Source: Zea mays (lineage: Eukaryota > Streptophyta > Magnoliopsida > Poales > Poaceae). From it: 64,000 nucleotides of DNA. The first letter of the stretch is position 1, and every line of letters starts with the position of its first letter. Shown piece after piece: positions 47,058-59,652 of the stretch. Made by a program: the position numbers and the translations under genes. The stretch spans positions 179,052,428 to 179,116,427 of the forward strand of contig NC_050101.1 in NCBI RefSeq assembly GCF_902167145.1, given 5' to 3'. The notes under the pieces were generated by a model. The model was not told where the DNA came from. It searched no databases and worked only from the letters and a program-made list of their open reading frames with translations.

Positions 47058-47810
47058 GGCTAGGGCCTATAGGTCTACATTCGGGCCGCCTAGCCCGGTC
47101 CGTCTCAAGTCTAAAAAGCCCCATATTGTTTGAATTTCGGGTCGTGCCGGGCCGGTCCATGGGCCTAGCCCTCGACCCACGATCTGACACGTAATTGCTT
47201 AAACGTGCCGGGCTCATTTTGGGCGGCTCAAAATTCACATGAGGGCCCGAAATTCAAATTTTGGCCCGAAATTCAGTTTTTGGTCCGAAATTCATATTAG
47301 AGCCCTAAATTCAAAAACAAATAGAAGATAAGACAAATAAATTTTACCAAAAGCAAACTTAACATTTGTATTAAGTTACCAGAGCTATGCAATGACTACC
47401 TCATTTACAAATCATTCTGTTAGAAGGAAAAAGAGTATAATCAGCTCCATACAAAGTTCGTAAGTTCAGTTCATTATCTAATGTTCATAACAAAAGTAAA
47501 ATTACATCACATAGTCTAATTCAAAGCTAAAAAAACATCTCACTAGTATTATCTCTAGTTTTGTGTTCTTTTATCAAGTATATGAAAGTGTGGAATAAAG
47601 TGTGGTTTTAATAAATATATAGACCTTTTTGTGCCTTTATATGGGTCATTTCGTGCCTTTCTTAAACGGGTCGTGCTCGTGTCCTCCCATGGGCCGCAAC
47701 CTCGGCCCAAACCCGGCCCGACACTAAAATATTTCGTGCCATGCCATGCCTGGGCTATGCTTCGGGCCAATCCATCAGACCCGCCCAAATGTACACCTAT
47801 ACTAGGGCTA
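47050..47810. mobile_element. Non-autonomous hAT-like element
   Basis: The ends are imperfect inverted repeats: CCTATAGGTCTACATTCGGGC on the left (about 47058) and, reverse-complemented, AGTATAGGTGTACATTTGGGC on the right (about 47805). Both are followed by GGCCCGACACG/CGGGCCGGCCC-type subterminal repeats. The flanks share GGCTAGG (47051-47057 and 47808-47814), a likely 8 bp duplication with one change. The interior (47270-47620) is AT-rich and non-coding. Confidence 0.6.
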
Positions 47811-47814
47811 GGCA

Positions 47815-48571
<757 letters not shown>

Positions 48572-48573
48572 TC

Positions 48574-49153
48574 GTCAGGGCACTCCACAAGCTCTATGAC
48601 GACGGCGGCCCCCAGCTCTCTTACGGAAGCAGGACGACGTCAGCAGGGACTCGACCGCTCCAACAGCTGTCCCTCCACCAGGCTCCGCCGCACCTCCGAC
48701 AGCCACGACATCACGCCAGCAGGGTGCCCAGATCTTTCCGGCTGCCACATTGGCATGTACCTAGGGCGCTAGCTCTCCCTCCGCTAGACACGTAGCACTC
48801 TGCTACACCCCCCATTGTACACCTGAATCTTCTCCTTACGACTATAAAAGGGAGGACCAGGGCCTTCTTAGAGAAGGTTGGCCGCGCGGGACCGAGGACG
48901 GGACAGGCGCTCTCTTGGGGCCGCTCGCTTCCCTCACCCGCGTGGACGCTTGTAACCCCCCTACTGCAAGCGCACCCGACCTGGGCGCGGGACGAACACG
49001 AAGGCCGCGGGACTTCCACCTCTCTCACGCTCGACTCCGGCCACCTCGCCTCTCCCCCCTTCGCGCTCGCCCACGCGCTCGACCCATCTGGGCTGGGGCA
49101 CGTAGCACACTCACTCGTCGGCTTAGGGACCCCCCTGTCTCGAAACGCCGACA
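48574..49153 (+). repeat. Truncated Tat-type Gypsy LTR
   Basis: Matches, in opposite orientation, the LTR at 62512 onwards: shared parts include CTCTCTTACGGAAGCAGGA, the TATA region GACTATAAAAGGGAGG (48840-48855) and the end CTCGAAACGCCGACA (49153). The U3 start with its tandem repeats is missing. No PBS follows, so this is a truncated solo-like LTR. Confidence 0.8.
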
Positions 49154-49610
49154 GGCGGTTCCGCTCCCGCCGAGCCCAGCCCCAGCAGGCAGGCGCGCGA
49201 TGGACCTGGCGGCGAGGCGGGCGAGCTCCCTATGGAGCGCCACCGTCGCTCGTTCCTGGTGGAGCGCCACCGTCGGTCGCCTGCCTCGAGGCGACACCGC
49301 TGCTAGCCCCCAGGATCACCGCCGCTCGCACGCCCGAGGGAACCGCCGCCGCTGCTAAAACCTAATCCCTGGCGGCGTGGGGGTGTTTTTATAGTGTCGG
49401 CGTGAGACTGAATAATTGTGAAAGCGTGGGCCAGATCGTGGGCCTGATGCACGTAATATGCACAGACTAAATTTGCATAAACTGATACACACATCAGCAT
49501 AACTCGTATTATAATTTAGCGTAAGCACAGTTAGGTACAATAGACCAAAAAGGGTCCGGTGCGGTCTGCGCACCTGGTCAGGGCTTCCTGTAGTTAAATA
49601 GAGCCCAGGG

Positions 49611-49611
<1 letters not shown>
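49154..49611. other. Unassigned segment after the truncated LTR
   Basis: GC-rich to 49370, with a short duplication of TGGAGCGCCACCGTCG (49232 and 49260); then AT-richer. It may be internal sequence of the element that owns the LTR. No gene recognised. Confidence 0.3.

Positions 49612-49695
<84 letters not shown>
49612..49695. repeat. (TA)n microsatellite
   Basis: TA run of about 84 bp immediately before the second 270 bp copy, mirroring the arrangement at 48184-48303. Confidence 0.97.
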
Positions 49696-49696
<1 letters not shown>

Positions 49697-49706
<10 letters not shown>

Positions 49707-49968
49707 CGGATTACATAATTTAATTTGGAGTGCTGCTCATTTTTATTTTACTGTATTTGACAGAGAGAATTAAACGCTTTAGAAGATTGTGGATCTGTGG
49801 TCGTCGTCAACTCGCAGCGTGCCATCTTTCTGGGCCAGACGCGATGAAAGCAAAAACAGGCCCAATTCCTTAACCTCACAGGGCACGCAGACGCAGCATA
49901 ACTAAAACCACGTGCAATACAAAATTCAGCAACACACCCAAACAGCATGGAGATGCATCCTCGTCAGT
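49697..49968. repeat. 270 bp duplication, copy 2
   Basis: Second copy of the segment at 48304-48571. It continues into unique sequence toward the LOG gene, so this is probably the original position. Confidence 0.9.
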
Positions 49969-50185
49969 CACTACTGCTTGCAAGTACTAATTCTAGCAAA
50001 AACAAACAAAAAAGATCTACGCCGGCCAGCACATAGAATAGAAGAGAATAGACCACGCCTTGAGGAATTACCCTTTGGTTAGGACTTTGGCAGATGAACA
50101 AAAAATTTGTGGCAGGCTTCGATCGGTTAGTTACTTAGTTATATGTGTATATATGATGCGGTGCAGGCTGGAAGGTGAGAGATCA
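49969..50185 (-). other. LOG 3' flank
   Basis: Likely 3' untranslated region and downstream sequence of the LOG gene. No other feature seen. Confidence 0.4.
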
Positions 50186-53167
50186 TCAGGATGAGGTGAT
50201 CCCAGCAGCTGGGACCAAGCTGTTGGGCTTCTGCTCCTCCCAGACCAAGCCGACGTCATACTCCGGGACGTAGTCCTGCCAGATACCAAGGAATAAATAA
50301 TTAACAAGAGCAATGCCAATGGCGCAGCTAGCAGCTAGCTAGGGGTCGTCAAACCTCCAGCTTCATAACTAGCTCCTTGGCTGTTGGGGCTGAGATGATG
50401 ATGCGCCTTGCCGCCTCCGATACGAAACCTTCTCTGACAGCCAAGTCGATGAAAGACAGAAGCGGGTCGTAGAATCCATCAACGTTCAAAAGCCCAACCT
50501 GGTGACGATGATAAGATTTTTCAATTACATGAAATTAAGCACAGTAGTGTTAATGGACAAGACATGATTAATGATATGTTCATCATCCCCAGCAAAATCG
50601 TATCTGATGATGATGATATCACCACATAAATAATTACTTTTTTTTTCTTCTTCCTGGGAGAGAGGGGGCATCATTGAGCGCATAATAGAGACAGATAAGG
50701 GATACAAGAAGAAGAGAAGCATAGACTTGACTGTTCTAATCTAATCCTTCCCATTTTGCAACTCAATTGACAATAACGGAAGACCAATAATACATTGCCT
50801 TGTGCATGCAACACGTCATACATTAGTATTAAGCAAGTGTGGGAATATCCATAAAGTATGGAGCATATCTTATTATTAGAGGGCGGTATATAAAAGATCG
50901 ACAACGCAGATCGCATGCCCTAGGTAGGTCTCGGGCAATATTCTGATGTCCACAGCATGTTGACTAAAGTATCATTTCAGTAATTTGGTATCTAGCTGTG
51001 GCTGTGAGGATGGAAACCCTTTTAAAATTTTAGTCACATGCGAACAAGGCAGCATCAGATCACAACAGCTCTAATTAACGATATTATTCTAGTAAACACA
51101 TCTGCGCTTATATTAGGACACCTAGCTACAAGCAGAACTGAGGCAAAACAACACATACAGACAGGGGGGCATGGTCCATTCTAGAAGCACCTAGAATTAA
51201 TGTGATCGAAAGAAAATTTGGAGTTTACCGGCTTCTTGTGGATCCCCAGTTGTGCCCAAGTAATGATCTCAAGCAACTCCTCCAGAGTTCCATAGCCACC
51301 TGCCAGTTCATACGCATACAATCGGTTTCTGAAATATGAAATATAGAGAATGGGTGGACTAGTATATACACAAACACACGGACACACCTGGCAATGCAAC
51401 AAAAGCATCAGCAAACCGGGCCATCTCAGCCTTCCTCTCATGCATGCCAGAGACGGCTCTAACCTCCCCAACAGGCTCTCCGGTTACCTGTAAAATTATA
51501 CTATTGAGGACTGTCATAGAATAGCAATAAGATACATATCCCAGCTTTTGGACTCAACAACTCACTCACCTCTATGGGCATCAGTGATTTTGGAATGATC
51601 CTGCCAAAAAGAAGAGAGGAAACAGAAAAAGCGGTCAAACAAGTGCAGGAGCAAGCAGCTGATCCTTTTCCAGGTAAGCCCAGACATAACACTTGAAATG
51701 GGCAGGCTAGAGAGGGGCAAAGACTTGGTTCGCCGGCTACGGCTTGCACGCAGTCGAGCACTTGGAGCATGCATGGAACCAACTAGCCTTTCGAAAAGAA
51801 GACCAAAAAGTTGCTTCCACTTCGGTGAAACATTTGCAACTGGCATGGCTCCCTGCTCTCCCCCAACGGGCAATGGAGCGCCCAGACCCCAACAGCTGGG
51901 CTGACGGCCGAAACAAAGCTGCCATTCCTGCAGCAAGCCAAGGCTGCAGTTTTGGTGCAGCGACACCGAGTTGGTGCCTGCCTGGAAACAAAACAAAGCG
52001 CCCAGACGGGAAGACCCCAGGACGACCAGACCAGACAGCGCATGGCATGCAAGGACCAGCAACCTACATGGCGGGCATAGGAAGAAAGGGGAGCGAGAGA
52101 GATGAGAGATGGCGATGGATACTAACCCCATGACATGGCGACCTCCGGCGTGAACTGCGTGGGAGACCAATCCCATGAGACCGATGGAGCCCCCGCCGTA
52201 GACCAGGTCTATGCCCCGCTCCACCTGCACGGCCATTACGTTTGCATTGGTGTTGGTGATGAAACAGAAGGGAGACACAATCATGCATCATGAGCCTGTC
52301 TAGTCAATTCGTTCACGTCCATGGGAGGAAAACAAGATGAAACAAAACCTTGCAGATGCACTGTTATGCAACATGCAAGAGTTAAGGGGGTTCCGTTCCG
52401 GCAAAGCAATCGAGGTGAGGACCAGCAGAGCACAGACAGGGTCACAACTCACAAGCCCCAAGGGGGGACGGGAAAGGAAATGTAGATGGCAAGGCGTCGG
52501 ACTGGCTGTAGAGCGGATTGTCCATTAGACCATCACCTGGCCTGTCCTCTCCCTCGTCTCCTCTGATATACAAAGGCAGGAGGGCTGGGAGCTCATGATG
52601 AACAGGCAAGGCCACAACGACGCCGATGATGTGCACACACAATTCATTCCTGATCGACGAGTCGAGAACCTCCCATCCCAATGACCCAATCACACGACAT
52701 GGCGACCAAATTAACAACAAGTAGTACAGTATGCTCAAACCAACATGCATGTAAGAGAGGAATTAACAGATTGATCGTGCGTCTCCAAATGTACACATCG
52801 CAATGAACTCCCATGGAACTGATCGGAACGGAACGCTCCAGTGCTTACTAGCTGGTTCCCGAGAGAGTGTGCTGTGGATCATGCACCGGATGCGCGTACG
52901 TACCAGCTGGTTCCCGAGGTCGATGGCGGCATCCTGGTAGCTGGCCTTCTTCCCCTTGGCGCTGCCGCAGTAGACGCAGATCCGACGGAAGCGGGACCGG
53001 CGCTCCGCCGCCCCACCGCCGCCGCTGCCCGTCTCATCGGTGCTGCCGGCCGCCGGAACCTCCGCGCGCGCCGCGGCGGTCTCGGCCGTGGACGACGACG
53101 ACGCCACCGTGGAGTCCGAGAGGACGCACGCCTCGGACGCGACGGCAACCGCCGTGGCTGGGGTCAT
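50186..53167 (-). CDS. LOG: Cytokinin riboside 5'-monophosphate phosphoribohydrolase (LONELY GUY type), 265 aa
   Basis: Seven exons on the minus strand: 53167-52904, 52224-52127, 51600-51570, 51487-51388, 51299-51229, 50498-50355 and 50275-50186 (TGA). All have GT/AG introns and matching phases, giving 798 nt. The protein releases active cytokinin bases from their ribotides in the cytosol and nucleus. Motifs: CVYCGS (residues 64-69), GGGSIGLMG (98-106), [10 protein letters not shown] with the conserved Arg149 (146-155), and the nucleotide-site motif PGGYGTLEE (164-172), split by the intron between exons 4 and 5. The first 58 residues are a low-complexity Ala/Ser/Thr/Gly extension longer than in the shorter family members. 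No stop or frameshift was found. It converges with the HIR gene. Confidence 0.95.
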
Positions 53168-53439
53168 GGCGGCGGGACGCGCAGCGAGCGACTACAAGCT
53201 AGCTAGCTATGTCCCAGTAGCGAGCGATCTGCTCCCGATCAACCGGCGCGCCCCCTCGATCAGTTGGTAGTTGAACGTGCGGGTGGCGGTAGCGGCGGGT
53301 TGTTGAGACAGAGACAGAGACAGAGAGAGAGCAGTGGCTGCGGCCGGGCGGTCGTTGTTATGGTGTCCTGCCCGGAGGGAGGTCGTGAGAAGGGGTGGGA
53401 GGAGGCAGAGGCACCGGCACGCACGTCTCTCCACTCCCC

Positions 53440-53460
53440 TCCGACGATTTATAGGCGCGC
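53440..53460 (-). promoter_or_regulatory. TATA box of the LOG gene
   Basis: The minus strand reads GCGCCTATAAATCGTCGG here, about 280 bp upstream of the start codon. That leaves a 5' leader of roughly 250 bp. The leader (53168-53430) includes a CTCTCTCTGTCTCTGTC tract. Confidence 0.65.
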
Positions 53461-53579
53461 CTTTTTGCCTTGGCTTGGGTGTGGCCTTCACTAGGGTTGC
53501 TTCCTTTTCCTTGCTCCGTCCGCGGGACCCACACGTTTGTCCTGTTTTTCTTTCATCATCAATGATCAATCACAGCACT

Positions 53580-54590
53580 ATTGTGTGAACAAACATCCGC
53601 AGGAGTGTTTTTTCTTTTATGTTATTAGTCGATGACACGTGCGATGAATTGAAATTTTATAAAAAACTGTACGCATTTCTTATCTTTCATGCAGACACGC
53701 TATGGTTTAATTTAATTAGATTTAGTGCTACTGCTCTAGCAGTTTATTATGCGAGTAGGGGAATTCAAGTTTACTTTGATAATTTTAAAATTGAGACATA
53801 TTTTTACTGTTAAGTCATATTTTTATTTTCTGATTAAACAAAAATCAATATAGATATTTTATAAGCATATTATAAGATATCAATACTTATTTATATATAT
53901 ATACTTCTTTAAAGCACCAGTTTGTGTGTCATGTGCGAACCGGCTTCTAGCCTAACAATTAGTCTAATAGGTTGTTACATCACAAATAAGCTATAAGAAA
54001 CCATCCAAACCTAACACTAAGGCTAGAAAATAAGCTCGAGGCTCGCGAGCTGGCTCGAGCTCGGAGAGACTCGCGAGCCTCGAGCGAGCCGAGCCGAGCC
54101 GGCTCTCGAGTTGTGCCAAATTACTTAATATGTAGAATAATGATGGATATTGACTAATTTTATAGATTATCAGTTTGTTTCTTAGCGTTTCATGATAGAT
54201 ATATGACAATTAATAATTTAAATTACTCATAATAATGAACGGTATCTATATATTTTATATTTATATACTAATAATTCACTATATAATGCAATTATATAAT
54301 ATCAGGGTGTGCCTCGCGAGCCGAGCCTGTTTCCCCAGCTCGTGAAATGGACAAGCCGAGTCGAACCGAGCTCGGTCAGCCATATGCTCTTCCAAATACC
54401 AGCTCACTGGCTGAAATAGGATGAGCGACCAAAGTCATATTCTTTTTTAACTTATACATTTCTTAGCCTTTTTGTCTAAGATAATTATCAGTTTGATATT
54501 TGTTATGTGGTACATACGATCACTTTGATATCAAAATTATTTTTTATAGATATTAAATATAGTTGTGTGCACTCGCATGGCAGGTCTTAT
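53580..54590. other. AT-rich intergenic sequence with hAT-like remnant
   Basis: No gene. At 54018 a sequence TAAGGCTAGAAAATAAGCTCGAGGCTCG resembles the left end of the hAT element at 36629. GAGC/GCTCG-rich clusters lie at 54030-54112 and 54310-54385, as expected for the two subterminal regions of a decayed short hAT element. A matching right end and target duplication were not found. Confidence 0.45.
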
Positions 54591-54601
54591 ACTAGTATGT
54601 A

Positions 54602-54681
54602 CTCCCTTCGTTTCTTTTTATTAGTCGCTAGATAATACAAAATTGCACTATCCAGCGACTAATAAAAAGAAACGGAGGGAG
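54602..54681. mobile_element. Stowaway-type MITE, 80 bp
   Basis: Near-perfect inverted repeat: CTCCCTTCGTTTCTTTTTAT on the left and the complement of AATAAAAAGAAACGGAGGGAG on the right, with TA on both sides (54600-54601 and 54682-54683). Typical of short Tc1/mariner MITEs of grasses. Confidence 0.9.
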
Positions 54682-54820
54682 TATTAATTTAGGAGTTTGT
54701 ATTATGTTCTAGTTTTTTTGAGTATTAGAGCGCTCTCTGACCCGTGCATCGTGCTTATGAGAATGGATCATATTGCAGGCGAATAGTTGCTAATATGTTG
54801 CATTAAGATACTGCAAGTTA

Positions 54821-55045
54821 CTCCCTTAGTTCACAAATATATAATATGTTTAACTTTTTTCGAACATTTTAACCACTCAACCCATTTAAAATATTTATCC
54901 GAAAATATAAATTTTAAGCAACGTTCAAACGACCTTAAATTAAAACAAACCATAATAAAACAAATAATATATCACATTTTTTAAATAAGATGGGTGATTA
55001 AAGTTTTGAAAAAAATAACGGTCATATATTTATAAATAGAGATAG
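54821..55045. mobile_element. Stowaway-like MITE, 225 bp
   Basis: Begins CTCCCTTAGTTCACAAATAT and ends, reverse-complemented, CTATCTCTATTTATAAATATATGACCG, with TA flanks at 54819-54820 and 55046-55047. The terminal inverted repeat is degenerate but the ends and AT-rich body fit the family. Confidence 0.7.
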
Positions 55046-55059
55046 TATATCACTAGATG

Positions 55060-55814
55060 GTTAAATTATGAAACTTGCCGTCTCCTAAACCGTTTAAAAA
55101 TATGGTTTCTGTCGTGAAGCTCGCATAGAGACTAGCATGGCTCCGTGGCTCCGGATAAAGACTTGTGAGTGGTATTGTGCTCACCATGAGAGGAGGCGAA
55201 AATAATAACACTAGGTAGAGCAAGATGTGAAGAGCGCCAGTAGTATAGTTGGATCAAAGTGCTAGAGCTCACATGGAACACTCCTTTTGTGAAGAGTGTG
55301 GCATGAGTCAATAGTAGCAAGGGTGTGGCATGGTTAGACAAGTGATCAAGTTTTCAGGAAGTCCATCTACGCAACTACTCATTGTCTTCGTTCAATCCGG
55401 CGGTTGCCTTCTTCCCCGAGCGAACGGCTACATCAACGATTGCACATACTACACTGAGTATCTCTATTTACACTGAGCCTAGATCGACCACTTCAAGAAT
55501 ACAATCACGAATATGTATGATGATGGTAACAATGTTTCATCATCGAAATTATGGTACTGTTGTTTGAGTCATATTTCGAGGGGAGAATAGACCGTCTTAT
55601 TAAATAAAGGTGTTGCTTCACCTGCAATCCACCCTTCAAGTAAGAATATCTACTCTATGAACACAAACTCTGCTCAAAATTTTATCCATCCAACCATCAC
55701 TATTCTTAATGACGGAGCATGGGGGAGAGCCTACGGCGGTAACCTCAAGCAAAGTGCTCGAGGCTCCCGCCGTCTTCCTGATGGTGTTGGCGCGGCTGTT
55801 GAGGCGTGGCTTGA
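55060..55814. other. Unassigned repeat-like sequence, then Gypsy leader
   Basis: 55100-55700 has no gene or domain I recognise. 55700-55814 is continuous with 58091-58415 once the CACTA element is removed and belongs to the leader of a Gypsy element. Confidence 0.4.
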
Positions 55815-58090
55815 CACTACAAGAAACTGATAAATGTTCGTGGGTTTTGTTAAGAACATGGGTACCGATGTTCTTACATTAGTTAAGTTCATGGGTTTTT
55901 TAAGAACGTGGGTACCCACGTTCTTAAATTAAGTTCGTGGGCCCTAGCCAAACCCGTCGAACTTAACCTATTAGGAACGAGGGTACCCACGTTCTTAAAT
56001 TAAATTCGTGGGCCACGTGGACACCGTCGAACTTAACCCAAAAACCTAAATCTCTAACCCAGTGCGTCTCTCTTCCTCTCCTTTCCCGCTACCTACCGCT
56101 CGCGCCCGCCGCTAGCCGCCAGCTCGCGCGCCCCGTCGCCGCCACCCTGCGCGCCCCGCCGTCGCCACCCTGCGCCTCCACCCTGCCGTCATGCCCCGCC
56201 TCCTTGGTCGCCGCCACCGAACGTCGCCTCCAGCGCCTCTCTGGCTCCGTGCCTAGCCCCACGCGCCTCCCTGACACAGCGTCACCTCCAAGCGCTGCCA
56301 CTCCTAGGCCCACGCCCCTGCCCCCGACTCTGCACCCCTGCCTCGGCGCTGCTCCAGCAGCCTCCCCTTCCATGCGCCCCACCCGCCCGCATGCATCGAC
56401 GCCTGCACGACAACCTTGCCCCCGTGCCCACAATCTCAACCATCCGCGCGAGGACAATCGATTACGCGCCTCCAATCTCCTCCATCCGGGCGGACGCAAT
56501 CTCCTCCATCCTCACTTCCCGCAGACGTTCCCGTGCTCGCCCGCTGCCGCCCGCCGCACCCCACCACAAGCAGGAAGCAACCAACACGTGAGGTCCCTCC
56601 CCCACCGCTGTAGAGCGAGAAGCCATCCCCCACCATAGCAGCCTGTCGCCGTCATACACGGTAAGGCCATCCCCACCAGCTCGGGCTCCTCCTCTCCCCA
56701 CTGGTGCCTGCCGCCGCACCCACGACGCCCATTCCACTGCACTCCGACTCCAGCAAGGGGTGTGTCGTTGTTTCGACTTCACCTTCCAGCACATGGTTGA
56801 AAAGGTTAGACCGCATCCCCTCAATACCTAAAGTGTTGGTATATTTTTTCAAAAAAGTGTTAGTATACACGCTATGTTATTCTGCTTCCCTCATGTTACA
56901 TTTGGTACTGAGATGAATAATCTTCATCAAATAATCTTGAAACTGTGGTTGCGTTTATGTTAGTGTAGTCCTTTTGTGACTGGTGTGTCTGTGAAGGGTC
57001 ATTACACATAGATACCATGCATTTTTGTGCTACTATGCTGAAAGTCGCAAACAACCTTTTGTGTTCACATAGGTCAATGTAGAGAAGGTTGATGTTTCTG
57101 GTAAAAAGCAGTCGCAAAAGCTATATACGAGGCACTTTGGACGGCCTAGAGGGATGAAAGAAGAAACTTTTGACCAAATTTAGAAAATAATTCTAGAGAC
57201 GATCATCGAACATGCAGTTTGTGTTATGCTCTCGAAGGGTAGGTGTGTGCTAGCTAATTGCCTCAGGTCTACATGTTCTGTTTCTCAGTTTTAGTGTGCA
57301 TATTATAATGTATAGCAAATATGAAAATGACAACCAAATTTCTAGGTGACCTTTCTTTCGAGGCCCCAAAAGTTACACCTTGGCATTGGTTAGCAGCTTT
57401 GTAAATATTTTTGAGATTGATAACTATGATGGTTAATAGTGAAGTGTATTGGGGTCACAGGACTAAATTCAAGGAATGCTGTTGAACAAAATTAACAAGT
57501 CTAGACTGAATTAGTTAATCATCTTGCCAAGCTTTTTTTTCCTTTCTTTTTTTGTGTAAGTGCGTAAAGGTGCGTTACATGAACTCTGGGAAACTTGCCT
57601 TTTAATCTTCTCTTGCAAAAGAAATTGCTTCTTAGTTCAATTGTTTGGTAGTACTGATATAGTTACTAAAACTGGTATTCTGTTAGGCAATATCTTGTTA
57701 TCTGAAGCATTCCCGTAAGAACGTGGGTACCGTCGAACTTATTGTGCAGTCCTCGCAGACCCACGCAGGACACAAAGGTCGATGGCCACGTGGCCCCGTC
57801 GAACTTAACCTGTAAGAACCTGGGTGCCGTCGAACTTATGGGAAAAAATTCGACGGTCTCCGTCGAACTTAAAAACGCACGTTCTTAATGTTAAGTTCGA
57901 CGGTACCCACGTTCTTAATATTAAGTTCGACGGTACCCACGTTCTTAATGTTAAGTTCGATGGGGCCGTCGAACTTACTTCTCTAAATTCGTCCAAAAAT
58001 CGTTGTCGGCTATATTCGTCGGTAAACCCACGTTCTTACGGTAAGTTCGACGGGTTTTCACCCACGTCCTTTAACCAGTTTCCTGTAGTG
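55815..58090. mobile_element. Non-autonomous CACTA element, 2276 bp, with captured gene sequence
   Basis: Left end CACTACAAGAAACTGATAAA; right end, reverse-complemented, CACTACAGGAAACTGGTTAA. The target duplication TGA is at 55812-55814 and 58091-58093. Subterminal repeats of AAGAACGTGGGTACCCACGTTCTTA and AAGTTCGACGG type fill 55830-56030 and 57710-58075. The interior has a GC-rich exon-like part (56080-56640), intron-like AT-rich parts and one exon of a ribosomal protein L13 gene. No transposase is encoded. This family is distinct from the CACTA element at the left of the window. Confidence 0.93.
57073..57242 (+). pseudogene. Captured exon of an organellar ribosomal protein L13 (uL13) gene
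   Basis: The 170 bp segment reads [18 protein letters not shown], then [16 protein letters not shown], a TAG at 57181-57183, and IIEHAVCVMLSKGR. This matches the conserved part of bacterial-type L13 (the GKK...KLYxRHxGxPGG...ERxxEHAVxGMLPKxR signature), as in nuclear genes for plastid or mitochondrial ribosomes. It is bounded by an intron acceptor (TGTTCACATAG) and donor (GTGTGTGC), so it is a genomic exon with flanking intron sequence, not a cDNA copy. The rest of L13 was not found. The amber codon and several substitutions at conserved places show that it no longer codes for L13. It lies inside the 2.3 kb CACTA element. Confidence 0.8.
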
Positions 58091-58415
58091 TGAGATTGAC
58101 GACGAGCATCTTGAGATGTCGCTTTTTTGTCGTTCGTCATACGTCGGCGAATCCTCCTCGGTGGAGCTCGTCAGTGGGTGAACGGAGTGTCATCGATATG
58201 GGGCCAGGCTAGGCGTCCTACCCCCTATCTGGCACGCCAACTGTCATGGTTCTCTGGAACCGAGGGACAATAAGATTTGTGTTCGGCAGGAGTGCTAGCG
58301 CGAACTCACTCCGAATGGTGAGCTACGGGGGCTCGAAGGTGAATTTGAAACGAATGGTTTATACTGGTTCAAGTCGAAACCCTAGGGGGTGTTTGAATGC
58401 ACTAGAGCTAATAGT
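58091..58415 (-). mobile_element. Gypsy leader, PBS and LTR fragment
   Basis: The minus strand contains TTGGCGTGCCAGATAGGGGG (58223-58242), a PBS like those of the other Gypsy elements here, preceded by an LTR end (GGTTCCAGAGAACCATGACA, 58243-58262). The LTR is cut off at 58415 by the Sirevirus. The internal side is interrupted by the CACTA element at 58090. Confidence 0.65.
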
Positions 58416-59604
58416 GAAAGGGAAATAAGGTCAAACCTTTCCATATGAATTTTGGTGGTTGAATTGCCTAAAACAAATTATTGGACTAACTAGTTTGCTC
58501 TAGATTATAAGTTCTATAGGTGCCAAAAGTTCAACACAAACCAATATAAAGTCCAAGAAAGGGTTCAAATAAAAAGAGCAAAAGTCAACCGAAGTGTGCC
58601 TGGTCTAGCGCACCGGACTGTCCGGTGCACCACCGGACAGTGTCCGGTGCACCAGGGAGGATCAACTCAAACTTGCCAGCTTCGGGAATTTGGGGAGGCC
58701 GCTCCACTATAATTCACCAGACTGTCCGGTGTAACACCGGACTGTCCGGTGTGCCAGCGGAGCAACGGCTACTTCGCGCCAACGGTCGTCTACAAAGGAA
58801 CAGTTAAACGCTACGGTGCGCGCCTGCGTGCGCAGAAGTCAGAGCAGGCATTAGAAGGCGCACCAGATAGTGAACAGTGATTGTCCGGTGCACCACCGGA
58901 CTGTCCGGTGGCCCAGTTGTCAGAAGCTCCAATGGTCGAACCCTAACGGTTGGGTGACATGGCTGGCGCACCGGACTGTCCGGTGCGCCATACGACAGCA
59001 GCCTTCCCCAACGACCATTTTGGTGGTTGGGGCTATAAATACCCCCAACCACCACACTTCAATGCATCCAAGTTTTCAGCCATCAAACCTCATACAAGAG
59101 CTCTAGACTTCACTCCAAGACACAAACAAAGAGATCAAATCCTCTCCCAAGTCCAAAGATCATTCCAATCAAATAGTGACTAGTGAGAGAGTGATATTTG
59201 TGTTCTTTTGAGTTCTTGCGCTTGGATCGCTTTCTTCCTTCCCATTTCTTGTTCTCAAGTGTTTTGTAACCAAGGCAAGAGACACCAAGTGTGTGATGAT
59301 CCTTGCGGGGTCTAAGTGACCCGTGAGATAAGGAGAAAGCTCACTCAGTCTAATTGACCATTTGAGAGAGGGAAAGGGTTGAAAGAGACCCGGTCTTTGT
59401 GACCACCTCAACGGGGAGTAGGTTTGCTAAAACCGAACCTCGGTAAAACAAATCACCACGTCTCACTCTTCATTTGCTTGTGATTTGTTTTCGCCCTCTA
59501 TTTCGGACTCGTTTATAGTTCTAACGCTAACCCCGGCTTGTAGTTGTGCTTAAGTTTATAATTTTCAGATTCCGCCTATTCACCCCCCCTCTAGGCAACT
59601 TTCA
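58416..59604 (+). repeat. 5' LTR of the second Sirevirus, 1189 bp
   Basis: Begins TGAAAGGGAAATAAGG and ends CTAGGCAACTTTCA. It contains several CACCGGACTGTCCGGTG-type palindromes (58610-58990) upstream of a TATA box (GGCTATAAATACC, about 59031-59043). Confidence 0.9.
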
Positions 59605-59652
59605 ATTGGTATCAGAGCCCGGTGCTTCATTAGAGCCTAACCGCTCGAAGTG

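Noticed and set aside
57805..57996. Open frame with repeated SNLTLRTWVP units
   Set aside because: It is a translation of the CACTA subterminal repeats.
58091..58415. Independent gene between the CACTA element and the Sirevirus
   Set aside because: The sequence has a Gypsy PBS and LTR end, and its frames have no domain.
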